This document shows positions 16,259-23,931 of a stretch of 34,617 nt of DNA, piece by piece. Position 1 is the stretch's first letter. Each line of letters opens with the position of its first letter. The stretch spans positions 1-34,617 of the forward strand of contig JAZQOX010000030.1 of the NCBI GenBank assembly GCA_045628105.1, read 5' to 3'. Source of the stretch: UMGS1781 sp045628105 (GTDB lineage: Bacteria > Bacillota > Clostridia > TANB77 > CAG-508). The position numbers and the translations under genes are program-made. The notes under the pieces were generated by a model that saw nothing but the letters and a program-made list of their open reading frames with translations, made no database searches and was not told the DNA's origin.

Positions 16259-17587
16259 TTATTCTTCTTTATCGCCTTTTTCTCTCGCAATTACTCTTAC
16301 TGGTGTTCCTTCTAAATCGAAATTGCTTCTTAATTGATTTACCAGATATCTCTCATATGAAAAATGGAATAATCGTTTATTGTTAACAAAAATTATAAAC
16401 GTTGGTGGATTTGATGTAGCTTGTGTTGCATATAATATTTTTAGTCTTCTTCCTTTATCTGTTGGTGGTTGCACAATTGCAATTGCTTCATTTATAACTT
16501 GGTTTAGCATTGCTGTTGGAACTCTAAGTGAGTTAGCGTTTGCAACCTTCTTTATTAATGCAAAAAGTTTGTCCACTCTTTGTCCTGTTTTCGCTGATAT
16601 AAATATCATTGGTGCATAGTTTAAGTAACTTAATTTGTTATAAACATCTTTTTTATATTCTTCTAATGTTCCTGTTTCTTTTTCAATCTCGTCCCATTTA
16701 TTTACAACAATAATTACGCCTTTTCCAGATTCATGTGCTTCTCCTGCTATTTTTGCATCTTGGTCTGTTACACCTTCTTTTGCATCTATTAGCATTAAAC
16801 ATACATCTGCTCTTTCAACAGCAAGTAGTGAACGCATTACACTGTATTTTTCTATGTTTTCATTAACTTTACTTTTTCTTCTTATTCCAGCTGTATCTAT
16901 AAAGTTGAACTTTCCTTCCGCATTTTCAAAGTATGAGTCTATTGCATCTCTTGTTGTTCCTGCTATATCACTTACAATGACTCTATTTTCACCTAGTATT
17001 TTATTTACTAATGAAGACTTTCCAACATTTGGTTTTCCAATTATTGCAACATTTATTGTTTCTTTTCCATCATCTTCTTCAACCTTTTCTGGGAAATGTT
17101 CATATATTGCATCTAAAACATCTCCTATACCCAAAGCGTTTGTTGAAGATACTGGATATGGATTTCCAAGTCCTAAATTATAGAATTCATATAAAGCTGG
17201 GTCTGGTTCTCCAAAATTATCTGATTTATTGCAAACTAAAACTATGGTTTTTTTAGATTTTCTAAGCATTGTTGCAATTTCTATATCAGCTGCAGTTACC
17301 CCTTGTTTTATATCTGTAACAAATATAATAACATCTGCAATGCTTATTGCAATATTAGCTTGTTCTCTCATTCCAACATGAATAATATCATCAAGTTCTG
17401 GTTCAATTCCTCCTGTATCAATTAAAGTAAATTCTCTTCCACGCCAGTTGCTATCTGCATATATTCTATCTCTTGTAACTCCTGGTGTATCTTCTACTAT
17501 TGATAACCTTTGTCCAACTATATAATTAAAAAATGTTGATTTACCAACATTAGGTTTACCAATAATGGCTACCATTGGCTTAGACAT
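16259..17587 (-). CDS. der: Ribosome biogenesis GTPase Der (EngA)
   Basis: A 442-residue double GTPase needed for assembly of the 50S subunit. The first G1 motif GKPNVGKS is at residues 10-17 with DTGG and NKSD following, and the second G1 is at 184-191 with DTAG and NKWDE. A C-terminal KH-like domain (about 350-440) contains PPTFIIFVNN. The length is usual. An AAAGGAAAGTGA ribosome site precedes the ATG at 17587. It leads the der-plsY-gpsA group, with an 81-base gap carrying a hairpin repeat before plsY. Confidence 0.97.
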   Translation of the reverse strand: MSKPMVAIIGKPNVGKSTFFNYIVGQRLSIVEDTPGVTRDRIYADSNWRGREFTLIDTGGIEPELDDIIHVGMREQANIAISIADVIIFVTDIKQGVTAADIEIATMLRKSKKTIVLVCNKSDNFGEPDPALYEFYNLGLGNPYPVSSTNALGIGDVLDAIYEHFPEKVEEDDGKETINVAIIGKPNVGKSSLVNKILGENRVIVSDIAGTTRDAIDSYFENAEGKFNFIDTAGIRRKSKVNENIEKYSVMRSLLAVERADVCLMLIDAKEGVTDQDAKIAGEAHESGKGVIIVVNKWDEIEKETGTLEEYKKDVYNKLSYLNYAPMIFISAKTGQRVDKLFALIKKVANANSLRVPTAMLNQVINEAIAIVQPPTDKGRRLKILYATQATSNPPTFIIFVNNKRLFHFSYERYLVNQLRSNFDLEGTPVRVIAREKGDKEE

Positions 17588-17647
17588 GATTATATCACTT
17601 TCCTTTTTTTTAAAAATTACCTCTTCTATTATATATGTTTTTGCATG

Positions 17648-17684
17648 AAAAAATCAAGATATTATGCAAAATATCTTGATTTTT
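17648..17684 (-). terminator. Hairpin terminator upstream of der
   Basis: AAAAATCAAGATATT pairs with its complement across a loop of about 6 bases, with a T-run on the minus strand. With the next hairpin it insulates der from the lipoprotein gene. Confidence 0.75.
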
Positions 17685-17737
17685 ATCGTACATGTAGTAT
17701 TATGATAATTTTGTTAAAATTGTTATAATTCCAAAAA

Positions 17738-17780
17738 AGAAGGAAGTGGGATAGATGCAAATCTATCCCACCTCCTTTCT
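17738..17780 (-). terminator. Terminator of the GC-rich lipoprotein gene
   Basis: TGGGATAGAT pairs with ATCTATCCCA around the loop GCAA, extended by GGA with TCC on both sides. On the minus strand the stem is followed by TTCTTTTTT, a good rho-independent signal 13 bases after the gene's stop. Confidence 0.85.
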
Positions 17781-17793
17781 GTTAGGAAATAGC

Positions 17794-18531
17794 TTACTTT
17801 CCCGCGATAGCAACAATTTCCACAGGTTCATTAAAGACAATCTGTTTCATCAGCGTGCCGTAGCTGTACACCGAAAGAGTCTTATTGTCATTCTCCAAAA
17901 TCTCAATGAAGCTGTCACTCTTCCATACGCAGATCACATCGTCCTCTTTCAAGTACCACGGGAGATGAATGTTTCCACATGCCCAGGTGCAACCGCTCCA
18001 CTTTTCATGAAGGAAGATTTCGCCATCAGCCGTAAAACTAATGGCGTAATCTGCTCTTTCAAAGTAGTATTCCGTTGCAGGGCGAAGCACCTCAAACTCA
18101 ACGAATTCTTGTAAAGAAAAACGAAGTCCCAAAATGCCCTCTGTAGAAGTATAATGGTAGTCCTCGTCGTTCCCACATTCGCAATCCTGATTAAAATCAG
18201 ACTCAGGGTAGGGCACAACCTCTTTGTTGAATCTAAAGTAACCTTCAGCTTCGATTGCGGGTTCGGTCGTCGGTTCAAGTTCGGTCTCGGGTTCGGGGTC
18301 GAATCTAAAGTAGCTTTCAGGATTAGGCTCGGCTTCGGGCAACGTCTCAGGTGTGTGGTCGACATAGCAAAGGCTCCTAACCCAAATCTCGGTTGCGGGG
18401 TCGGTCACCCGCTCGATCGCGGTCTCGGATTCGGTCATCCACTCGGTAGTAGTGGCGTTGCAGCCACTCATAGTGGCGACGATGATAAGGATCGCGATAG
18501 TTACGAGAGAGAACTGGTTGAAATGTTTCAT
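17794..18531 (-). CDS. Orphan lipoprotein with GC-rich coding sequence
   Basis: A 245-residue predicted lipoprotein with a signal peptide and the lipobox TMSGC (Cys24). Residues about 28-110 are an acidic Glu/Pro/Thr-rich linker with two YFRF motifs 24 residues apart, matching a DNA direct repeat (GAATCTAAAGTA at 18229 and 18301). The C-terminal half has Cys pairs (CEC, CTWAC) and a beta-rich look. I do not recognise the family. Its base composition is near half G+C, unlike neighbours below one third, and it uses a CGG codon (codon 41) that is otherwise absent from the host-like genes. Its promoter, GGAGG site and terminator look native. Horizontal acquisition is likely. Confidence 0.78.
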   Translation of the reverse strand: MKHFNQFSLVTIAILIIVATMSGCNATTTEWMTESETAIERVTDPATEIWVRSLCYVDHTPETLPEAEPNPESYFRFDPEPETELEPTTEPAIEAEGYFRFNKEVVPYPESDFNQDCECGNDEDYHYTSTEGILGLRFSLQEFVEFEVLRPATEYYFERADYAISFTADGEIFLHEKWSGCTWACGNIHLPWYLKEDDVICVWKSDSFIEILENDNKTLSVYSYGTLMKQIVFNEPVEIVAIAGK

Positions 18532-18664
18532 TGTTAATATTCCTCCATAAGTAAATTTATTACAGCATATTTCCTTTTTTAAGAATGAAGAAAAACTTCC
18601 TCCTTTTAATATTTTTCTTTCAAGAAATTATTCTCTACAAAGAAATATATCCTGTTATACTTAT

Positions 18665-18694
18665 ATTATATCACCTTTTCGTACTAAACTACAA
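18665..18694 (-). promoter_or_regulatory. Promoter of the GC-rich lipoprotein gene
   Basis: On the minus strand TTGTAG (18694-18689), an 18-base spacer and TATAAT (18670-18665). The leader of about 125 bases is AT-rich, in contrast with the coding region. Confidence 0.55.
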
Positions 18695-18714
18695 CTTTTC
18701 AGCCAATGAATAAT

Positions 18715-18742
18715 GGGCAAGGACGGTGCCTTGCCCCTACAA
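18715..18742 (+). repeat. Short hairpin repeat, copy 2
   Basis: A perfect 8-bp stem (GGGCAAGG with CCTTGCCC), 6-base loop ACGGTG, then CTACAA and AT-rich sequence. It has the same architecture as copies 1 and 3, with a different stem. It lies between the orphan lipoprotein promoter and the end of the GltD-like gene. Confidence 0.7.
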
Positions 18743-18758
18743 AATATTTTATTAAAAA

Positions 18759-20006
18759 TCACAATATTTCCCTACATATTGTTTTTGCTACTTTTTTTCC
18801 TGTTGCTATTGCTCTTGCTACTGATGATTTTGTTTCTACCATGTCTCCTCCTGCATACACATTTTCTATGTTTGTTTTATAATTTTCGTCTACTGTTATA
18901 AGTCCATTTTCGTGCTTTATTCCTATATCATCACATAGGGTATCATCTACGCTTGAGCCTATTGCATAAATTACTGTGTCAACATTCATTTTATAGTTGC
19001 TACCTTGTATATCTACTGCTTTATTATCTACTATCTCTGTTTTTATGCATTCTATAGTATCTATTTTGCTATTTATAACATTTGCTGAAAGTACTTTTGT
19101 TTGATAAATTATTTCTACTCCATCTGCAATTGCTTCATCTAATTCGACTTTTCTTGCTGGCATTAGTTCTTGACTTCTTCTGTAAAGGATGTATACTTTT
19201 TTTGCTCCACTTCTTATTGCAGCTCTTGCTGAATCAAAAGCAACGTTTCCTCCACCTATTACAACTGTTACACCTAACTTTCCTATTTTTTCACCATAAT
19301 TATATTTTTTTAAGAATTCATCTGATTTATATATTCCTTCTATCTTTTCACTTGTTAGTGAATATGTACTTTGCTTTTGTGCTCCCATTGCTAAGAATAT
19401 ATAGTCAAATCCTGATTCTTTTAGTCTTTCTATTGTAATATCTTTTCCAAACTCTATATTATTTTCAAATTTTACACCTAAATTTTTAATCCTATTTATT
19501 ACCTTGTTTACTACTTCTTTTGAAAGTCTAAAATCTGGTATTCCATAGTTTAAAATACCACCGCATACATTTTCTTTTTCAAATACTGTTACATCAAAGC
19601 CATTTTTTGCAAGTTCAACTGAGCATGCTAGTCCTGCAGGTCCACTTCCAATTATTGCTACTTTTTTATTATTTTTTTCTTTAACTTGTGGTAGAAATTC
19701 TATACTGTTTTCATTTGCCCATTCATTTACAAATCTTTCAAGTGTATTTATTGATACAGGTGTCTCTTTAATCCCCCTTATGCAATTTCCCATACATTGT
19801 TTTTCAACAGGACATACCGTACAACAAATCTCACTAAACATATTATTTTCTTGTAAAATATAATAAGCATCTTTAAATTTTTCTTCTTTTATCTTATGTA
19901 TGAATTCTGGAATATTTGTTGAAATTGGACATCCCTCTTTACATCTTGCATTTTTACAATTCAAACATCTGCTTGCTTTATCTAAAATCATGTCTAAATT
20001 TTCCAT
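18759..20006 (-). CDS. NAD(P)H-dependent FAD/Fe-S oxidoreductase, GltD-like
   Basis: A 415-residue protein of the glutamate synthase small-subunit family. An N-terminal double Fe-S region has CLNCKNARCKEGCP (Cys14, 17, 22, 26) and CTVCPVEKQCMGNC. An FAD Rossmann motif IIGSGPAG lies near 118-125, an NAD(P) motif GGGNVAFDSAR near 251-261, and a final AGGD motif with the second FAD-binding stretch closes the protein. It passes electrons from NAD(P)H to a partner subunit, but no glutamate synthase large subunit is nearby, so the partner is unknown. I start at the ATG at 20006, which has GGGAG in front; an in-frame TTG at 20021 is weaker. It lies 23 bases after the NadD-like gene, in one operon. 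Confidence 0.88.
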   Translation of the reverse strand: MENLDMILDKASRCLNCKNARCKEGCPISTNIPEFIHKIKEEKFKDAYYILQENNMFSEICCTVCPVEKQCMGNCIRGIKETPVSINTLERFVNEWANENSIEFLPQVKEKNNKKVAIIGSGPAGLACSVELAKNGFDVTVFEKENVCGGILNYGIPDFRLSKEVVNKVINRIKNLGVKFENNIEFGKDITIERLKESGFDYIFLAMGAQKQSTYSLTSEKIEGIYKSDEFLKKYNYGEKIGKLGVTVVIGGGNVAFDSARAAIRSGAKKVYILYRRSQELMPARKVELDEAIADGVEIIYQTKVLSANVINSKIDTIECIKTEIVDNKAVDIQGSNYKMNVDTVIYAIGSSVDDTLCDDIGIKHENGLITVDENYKTNIENVYAGGDMVETKSSVARAIATGKKVAKTICREIL

Positions 20007-20029
20007 ATTATCTCCCGTCAATGAAAATT

Positions 20030-20602
20030 TTATTTGTTATATAAACAATTTTTATTAATATATTCAATTACTTTATAGTTCATGTATTCTGATACATTTT
20101 CACCTTTTAATATCATTTTTCTTATTCGTGTAGAAGTTATATCATTAATTCCTTGAATTTCAAAATATTTGATGTTCTGTAAGTTTTCTGCTATTTTATT
20201 GTTGTTTCTTTGAATCACAATAAAATTATACTTTTTAATAATTTCACTATAGTTTTTCCATTCTGGCATTTTTTCAAAATTATCTGAACCCATTATAAAA
20301 TAAATATCATTTTCTTCTCCATATTTTTTATAGATAAGTCCAAATGTGTCATATGCATACAAGTTTTTACTGCTGTTTGAAGCAATATTTTCTACTTGTA
20401 TTTTTTCATCACAAAGAAGTTTAATCATGTTATACCTATGTTTAGCATCAATCAAGTTTTTCTTTGAGTAATAATTTCCAACTGGTACAAATATAACTTT
20501 ATCAAGTATTTTATTTTTAATCAAATATTGAGCAATTGATAAATGCGTATTAATTGGTGGATTAAATGAACCTCCGAAGAAACCTATTTTTGTTTTTTGC
20601 AT
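20030..20602 (-). CDS. NadD-like nucleotidyltransferase with altered HxGH motif
   Basis: A 190-residue protein of the nicotinate-nucleotide adenylyltransferase family, which couples NaMN and ATP to deamido-NAD. It has the family start GFFGGSFNPP (residues 7-16), the middle motif FIMGSDNFEKMPEWKNY, and the C-terminal nucleotide-binding ITSTRIR. The HxGH box, normally reading PPHxGH, is here PPINTH, so the first catalytic His and the Gly are missing. It may be a divergent paralogue with a changed or lost activity, hence no symbol. Its start overlaps the kinase gene by 19 bases, so translation is coupled. The upstream kinase and downstream oxidoreductase suggest a small nucleotide or redox operon. 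Confidence 0.8.
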   Translation of the reverse strand: MQKTKIGFFGGSFNPPINTHLSIAQYLIKNKILDKVIFVPVGNYYSKKNLIDAKHRYNMIKLLCDEKIQVENIASNSSKNLYAYDTFGLIYKKYGEENDIYFIMGSDNFEKMPEWKNYSEIIKKYNFIVIQRNNNKIAENLQNIKYFEIQGINDITSTRIRKMILKGENVSEYMNYKVIEYINKNCLYNK

Positions 20603-21081
20603 ATAAACTCCTTTGCTTTTTGCTTTAACTCCTCAAGAGTACCATCATTTTCTATTTTGTAATCATACTCATATTTTAAAACATTAGCATCTGATGAGTT
20701 ACTCATAATTAATGCAACTCTTGAATTCGTAATTAAAAGTGTTTTTGCATCCAATAATTTTTTTATCTTTTCAATTTCATCTATTTCTCTTATATGAATA
20801 AATAGAACTTCAGACTTGTTATTTTTAAATATGTCATATTGTTCTTTTATATATTGTGTTGGATAATCGTTGTAATCTAAACTTAGGCGTTTTAAATCTA
20901 CTAAAAGCTTTCTTGATTTTTCATCTTTTTCTCCATTCCATCCAACTAAAATATTGGCTGCTTCCTTTACCTTATCAACTGATGAAATATTGGTTACATT
21001 TGCGAATTCTGAACAAAAGCCAACAAAAGTGTCTTTTCCTGAACCACCAGTTCCATTAATTATAATAACTTGTTTTTTCAT
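20584..21081 (-). CDS. P-loop kinase-like protein
   Basis: A 165-residue protein with a Walker A motif GTGGSGKDT at residues 10-18, directly after the first strand (KKQVIIIN). This fits small nucleoside-monophosphate-kinase-like or CoaE-like P-loop kinases. A likely second acidic site is IHIREIDEIEKI near the middle, and the C-terminus YDYKIENDGTLEEL is typical of kinases of this fold. The substrate cannot be told. The ATG at 21081 has AAAGGTG 8 bases upstream; an in-frame GTG at 21090 overlaps that site. It overlaps the NadD-like gene, so the two probably act together. Confidence 0.75.
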   Translation of the reverse strand: MKKQVIIINGTGGSGKDTFVGFCSEFANVTNISSVDKVKEAANILVGWNGEKDEKSRKLLVDLKRLSLDYNDYPTQYIKEQYDIFKNNKSEVLFIHIREIDEIEKIKKLLDAKTLLITNSRVALIMSNSSDANVLKYEYDYKIENDGTLEELKQKAKEFICKKQK

Positions 21082-21103
21082 TTTATTCACCTTTTACTAT
21101 AAA

Positions 21104-21129
21104 ATTAGGGACATTTATCTGTCCCTAAT
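21104..21129. terminator. Hairpin terminator after the membrane protein gene
   Basis: ATTAGGGACA and TGTCCCTAAT form a perfect 10-bp stem with a 6-base loop, with T-rich tails on both strands. The arm sequence AATTAGGGACA also occurs inside the 142-bp element at 31914-32055. Confidence 0.75.
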
Positions 21130-21139
21130 AATTTTTTCA

Positions 21140-21481
21140 TTAAATCTTATTCCAAAACCAATCCAAACTGTTATCGATGCTTTTCTTTTTATAGAATTTA
21201 GCTGTAATATCATCAATCCATAAATATGCAAAGAATGATATAAAGATCATTGTGCAATCTATTGAAATGCATCTAATTAGTAAAGCATAGAATTGTTCAT
21301 GAAATTCCTCAGCTAAATTTGCAAGTTGAATACTATGCATTGATACTAATGCTAAAAATGCAAACAAAGCTAATGCTGGAACAAAACTCTTTTTAACTTC
21401 TTTTCCTAAAAATATTAATAAGACAGTAGCTAGCGTAACTAATAATAATGTAATAGGATCAGATACATTAATAACAAACAT
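21140..21481 (-). CDS. Hypothetical membrane protein
   Basis: A 113-residue protein with about three hydrophobic segments (residues 10-25, 31-48 and 66-88) and a charged C-terminus ending SLDWFWNKI. I recognise no family. An AAGGAGGAG site precedes the ATG at 21481, with a promoter 70-100 bases upstream, and a strong hairpin follows the stop, so it is probably monocistronic between metK and the kinase operon. Confidence 0.7.
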   Translation of the reverse strand: MFVINVSDPITLLLVTLATVLLIFLGKEVKKSFVPALALFAFLALVSMHSIQLANLAEEFHEQFYALLIRCISIDCTMIFISFFAYLWIDDITAKFYKKKSIDNSLDWFWNKI

Positions 21482-21549
21482 AATTTTTCTCTCCTCCTTT
21501 TCTTTTGTTGTTTTTTATTTTTTGCATAAGTTGATTTTAATATATACAT

Positions 21550-21579
21550 ATTATATATTTTTTTACATATAAATTGCAA
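21550..21579 (-). promoter_or_regulatory. Promoter of the membrane protein gene
   Basis: On the minus strand TTGCAA (21579-21574), an 18-base spacer and TATAAT (21555-21550), with a leader of about 60 bases. Confidence 0.55.
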
Positions 21580-21590
21580 TACTTTTTTAT

Positions 21591-22697
21591 CTAAATTCTA
21601 ATAATTTTTTCCCATGGTAAATTTGGTTTTCCAAAATGGCCATAGTTTGTTGTATCTGTATATTTTATATTTTTTAAATCTAAATATTTAATAATACCAT
21701 TTGGCGTTAAATCAAAATTTTCATTTATAATTTTAATTAACTCTTCTTCACTTTTTGTTCCTGTTCCGAAAGTATTGATATTTATTGAAAGAGGTTTGTC
21801 CATTCCAATTGCATAAGATACTTGAATTTCACATTTTTTTGCATATCCATTTGCTACAATATTTTTTGAAATGTGTCGTAACATATATGCTGCAGATCTA
21901 TCAACCTTTGTTGCGTCTTTTCCTGAAAAAGCTCCACCTCCGTGTCTACTATATCCACCATAAGTATCAACTATAATCTTTCTTCCGGTTAACCCTGTGT
22001 CCCCAAGAGGTCCACCAACAACAAATCTTCCTGTCGGATTAACAAATATCTTTGTATTTTCATCCATCATATTTTTATCTACAGTTGTGTTAATTACGTT
22101 TTCTATAATATCCTCTTTTAATGTGTTCATATCAATTTTTTCATTATGCTGTGTAGATATAAGTATAGCATCTATTCTTACTGGTATACCTTCGTCATAT
22201 TCAACTGTAACTTGTGTTTTTCCATCTGGTCTCAAATATGGTACAAGTCCTGTTTTTCTTACTTCAGTAAGTTTTTTAGCAAGTTTATGTGCAGTATCAA
22301 TAGCATATGGCATATAGTTTTCTGTTTCATCTGTTGCGTATCCAAACATTATGCCTTGGTCGCCAGCTCCACCAACGTCTACTCCTAATGCTATGTCAGA
22401 ACTTTGTTTTGTAATATTTACTGTTATTATACATGTTCTGTAATCGATGTCAGTTTCCGCATTATCATATCCTATTTCTTTTATTTTGTTTCTTACTAAT
22501 TTTTCTATATCAAACTCTGCAGTTGTAGTTATTTGACCGGCAATCATTATATTATCTTTTGATGCAAAAGTTTCAACTGCAACTCGAGAATTGTTATCTT
22601 GTTTCAAACATTCATCCAAAATGCTATCAGAAATATAATCACATAATTTATCAGGATGTCCTTCTGTAACACTTTCAGAAGTAAAATAATATCTCAT
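21591..22697 (-). CDS. metK: S-adenosylmethionine synthetase
   Basis: A 368-residue enzyme that makes S-adenosylmethionine from methionine and ATP. Family motifs are clear: ESVTEGHPDKLCDYISD near the N-terminus, GAGDQGIMFGYA near residue 115, and GGGAFSGKDATKVDRSAAY near 250, which carry the substrate and metal ligands. The N-terminus reads MNMRYYF. I use the second ATG (22697) because AGGAG lies 7 bases before it and would overlap the first. No SAM riboswitch is visible: the short upstream gap holds only the ferredoxin gene's terminator. SAM from this enzyme supports radical-SAM proteins such as MiaB. Confidence 0.96.
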   Translation of the reverse strand: MRYYFTSESVTEGHPDKLCDYISDSILDECLKQDNNSRVAVETFASKDNIMIAGQITTTAEFDIEKLVRNKIKEIGYDNAETDIDYRTCIITVNITKQSSDIALGVDVGGAGDQGIMFGYATDETENYMPYAIDTAHKLAKKLTEVRKTGLVPYLRPDGKTQVTVEYDEGIPVRIDAILISTQHNEKIDMNTLKEDIIENVINTTVDKNMMDENTKIFVNPTGRFVVGGPLGDTGLTGRKIIVDTYGGYSRHGGGAFSGKDATKVDRSAAYMLRHISKNIVANGYAKKCEIQVSYAIGMDKPLSININTFGTGTKSEEELIKIINENFDLTPNGIIKYLDLKNIKYTDTTNYGHFGKPNLPWEKIIRI

Positions 22698-22737
22698 GTT
22701 CATTCTCCTTTTATTATACTATATAAATTTTCGCATT

Positions 22738-22770
22738 ATTGGAGGCAGATAATAAATATCTGCCTCCAAT
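22738..22770 (-). terminator. Hairpin after the ferredoxin gene
   Basis: ATTGGAGGCAGATA pairs perfectly over 14 bp across a 5-base loop. The tail on the minus strand is only moderately T-rich. Confidence 0.75.
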
Positions 22771-22788
22771 ACAAAATTGTATTTATTG

Positions 22789-22959
22789 TTATTCTTCTTC
22801 TGGTGCTCCAACAGGACAAACTCCTGCACATGTACCACAACCAATACATTGATTCTTGTCTATTACATATGTAGTATCTCCTTGTGAAATACATGAAACT
22901 GGGCATTCAGCTGCACATGCGCCACAGCTTATACATTTATCAGTTATTTTGTATGCCAT
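22789..22959 (-). CDS. 2[4Fe-4S] ferredoxin
   Basis: A 56-residue clostridial-type ferredoxin too short for most automatic cutoffs. Two CxxCxxCxxxCP motifs are present: Cys9, 12, 15, 19 with Pro20, and Cys38, 41, 44, 48 with Pro49. Each cluster binds a cubane, with the fourth ligand of each motif crossing to the other cluster. It carries low-potential electrons in anaerobic metabolism. An AAAGGAGGG site precedes the ATG at 22959. It lies 68 bases after ricT and is closed by a 14-bp hairpin. Confidence 0.95.
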   Translation of the reverse strand: MAYKITDKCISCGACAAECPVSCISQGDTTYVIDKNQCIGCGTCAGVCPVGAPEEE

Positions 22960-23027
22960 TTTGTTCCCTCCTTTATACTATATAATTAATATATATATGC
23001 AAGAGATTACTCTTGTTTATATCAAGT

Positions 23028-23930
23028 TTATGAGTTTTTCTTATCTCTTTTATCCATGTCCTCCATTTTCTTTAATTCAGCCATGTCCTCTTTATTTATA
23101 GTATCTTCTTCTTTTTCAATGTTTTTAATTATCTTTATATCTTTTGCATTGTATTTTTTAAAGAAAGTTTCATCACCGTCTTTAAATTTCACTTTAACAA
23201 TTTCCTTTAGTGTTTCTAATCCACATACTTCCCCTTTGCCATCTTGAGTTTTTACAATTGCTCCAATTTTAGGAAGTTTTTTTAATTTATCTTCATAAGC
23301 TGCTTGCTCATATTGTAAACAGCACATTAATCTTCCACAATTCCCTGAAATTTTAGATGGATTTAAAGATACATTTTGTTCTTTTGCCATCTTTATAGAA
23401 ACTGTTTCAAAATTTCCCATAAAAGAACAACAACATAGCTCTCTTCCACAAACACCATTTCCACCTAATCGTTTTACTTCGTCTCTTACGCCTATTTGTC
23501 TAAGTTCAATTCTCGTTTTATAAATTGCTGCCAAATCCCTTACAAGATTCCTAAAATCTATTCTACCATCTGCAGTAAAGAAAAATAGAATTTTGCTTTT
23601 ATCAAACTTAAATTCGACATCCATTAATTTCATATCTAATCCATGTTCTTTTATTTTTTTCTCGCAAACTTTAAAAGCTTCTTTTTCTTGTTTTTTGTTT
23701 TCTTCATTCTGTTTAGCATCTTGACTGTTTGCAACTCTCACTATCTTTTTTAGTGGTGCTACAATCTTTTCTTGTGGAAGCTGTCTATTTGCAATTGCTA
23801 CTTCTCCATATTCCATTCCCATTGCTGTTTCGACAATTACATAATCTCCCCTTGAAAGTTCTTTTCCGTCTGGGTCAAAAAAATATATTTTACCAGCTTT
23901 TTTAAATCTGACTCCAATTATATTTGCCAT
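23028..23930 (-). CDS. ricT: PSP1-domain regulatory protein RicT (YaaT)
   Basis: A 300-residue PSP1 family protein. The N-terminal part starts MANIIGVRFKKAGKIYFFDP. The conserved core includes DFRNLVRDLA, the cysteine motif GVCGRELCCCSFMGNF and SGNCGRLMCCLQYEQAAYE; in Bacillus the RicA-RicF-RicT complex binds Fe-S clusters and promotes RNase Y mRNA maturation. The tail from about residue 260 is charged and repetitive. Its start is one base from the holB stop, so they are translationally coupled; holB-ricT is a standard Bacillota pair. Confidence 0.92.
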   Translation of the reverse strand: MANIIGVRFKKAGKIYFFDPDGKELSRGDYVIVETAMGMEYGEVAIANRQLPQEKIVAPLKKIVRVANSQDAKQNEENKKQEKEAFKVCEKKIKEHGLDMKLMDVEFKFDKSKILFFFTADGRIDFRNLVRDLAAIYKTRIELRQIGVRDEVKRLGGNGVCGRELCCCSFMGNFETVSIKMAKEQNVSLNPSKISGNCGRLMCCLQYEQAAYEDKLKKLPKIGAIVKTQDGKGEVCGLETLKEIVKVKFKDGDETFFKKYNAKDIKIIKNIEKEEDTINKEDMAELKKMEDMDKRDKKNS

Positions 23931-23931
23931 T

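Noticed and set aside
17738..17780. Integron attC site behind the GC-rich orphan genes
   Set aside because: Both genes have their own promoters, the hairpins end in or near T-runs, and no attC core sites are seen.
18154..18537. Open plus-strand frame of 127 codons rich in Gly, Phe and Arg
   Set aside because: It is the antisense of the GC-rich lipoprotein; it has no ribosome site, and the opposite frame has a lipobox, GGAGG site and terminator.
22698..22788. SAM riboswitch before metK
   Set aside because: The gap contains only the ferredoxin terminator hairpin and an AT-rich stretch, with no room for the aptamer.
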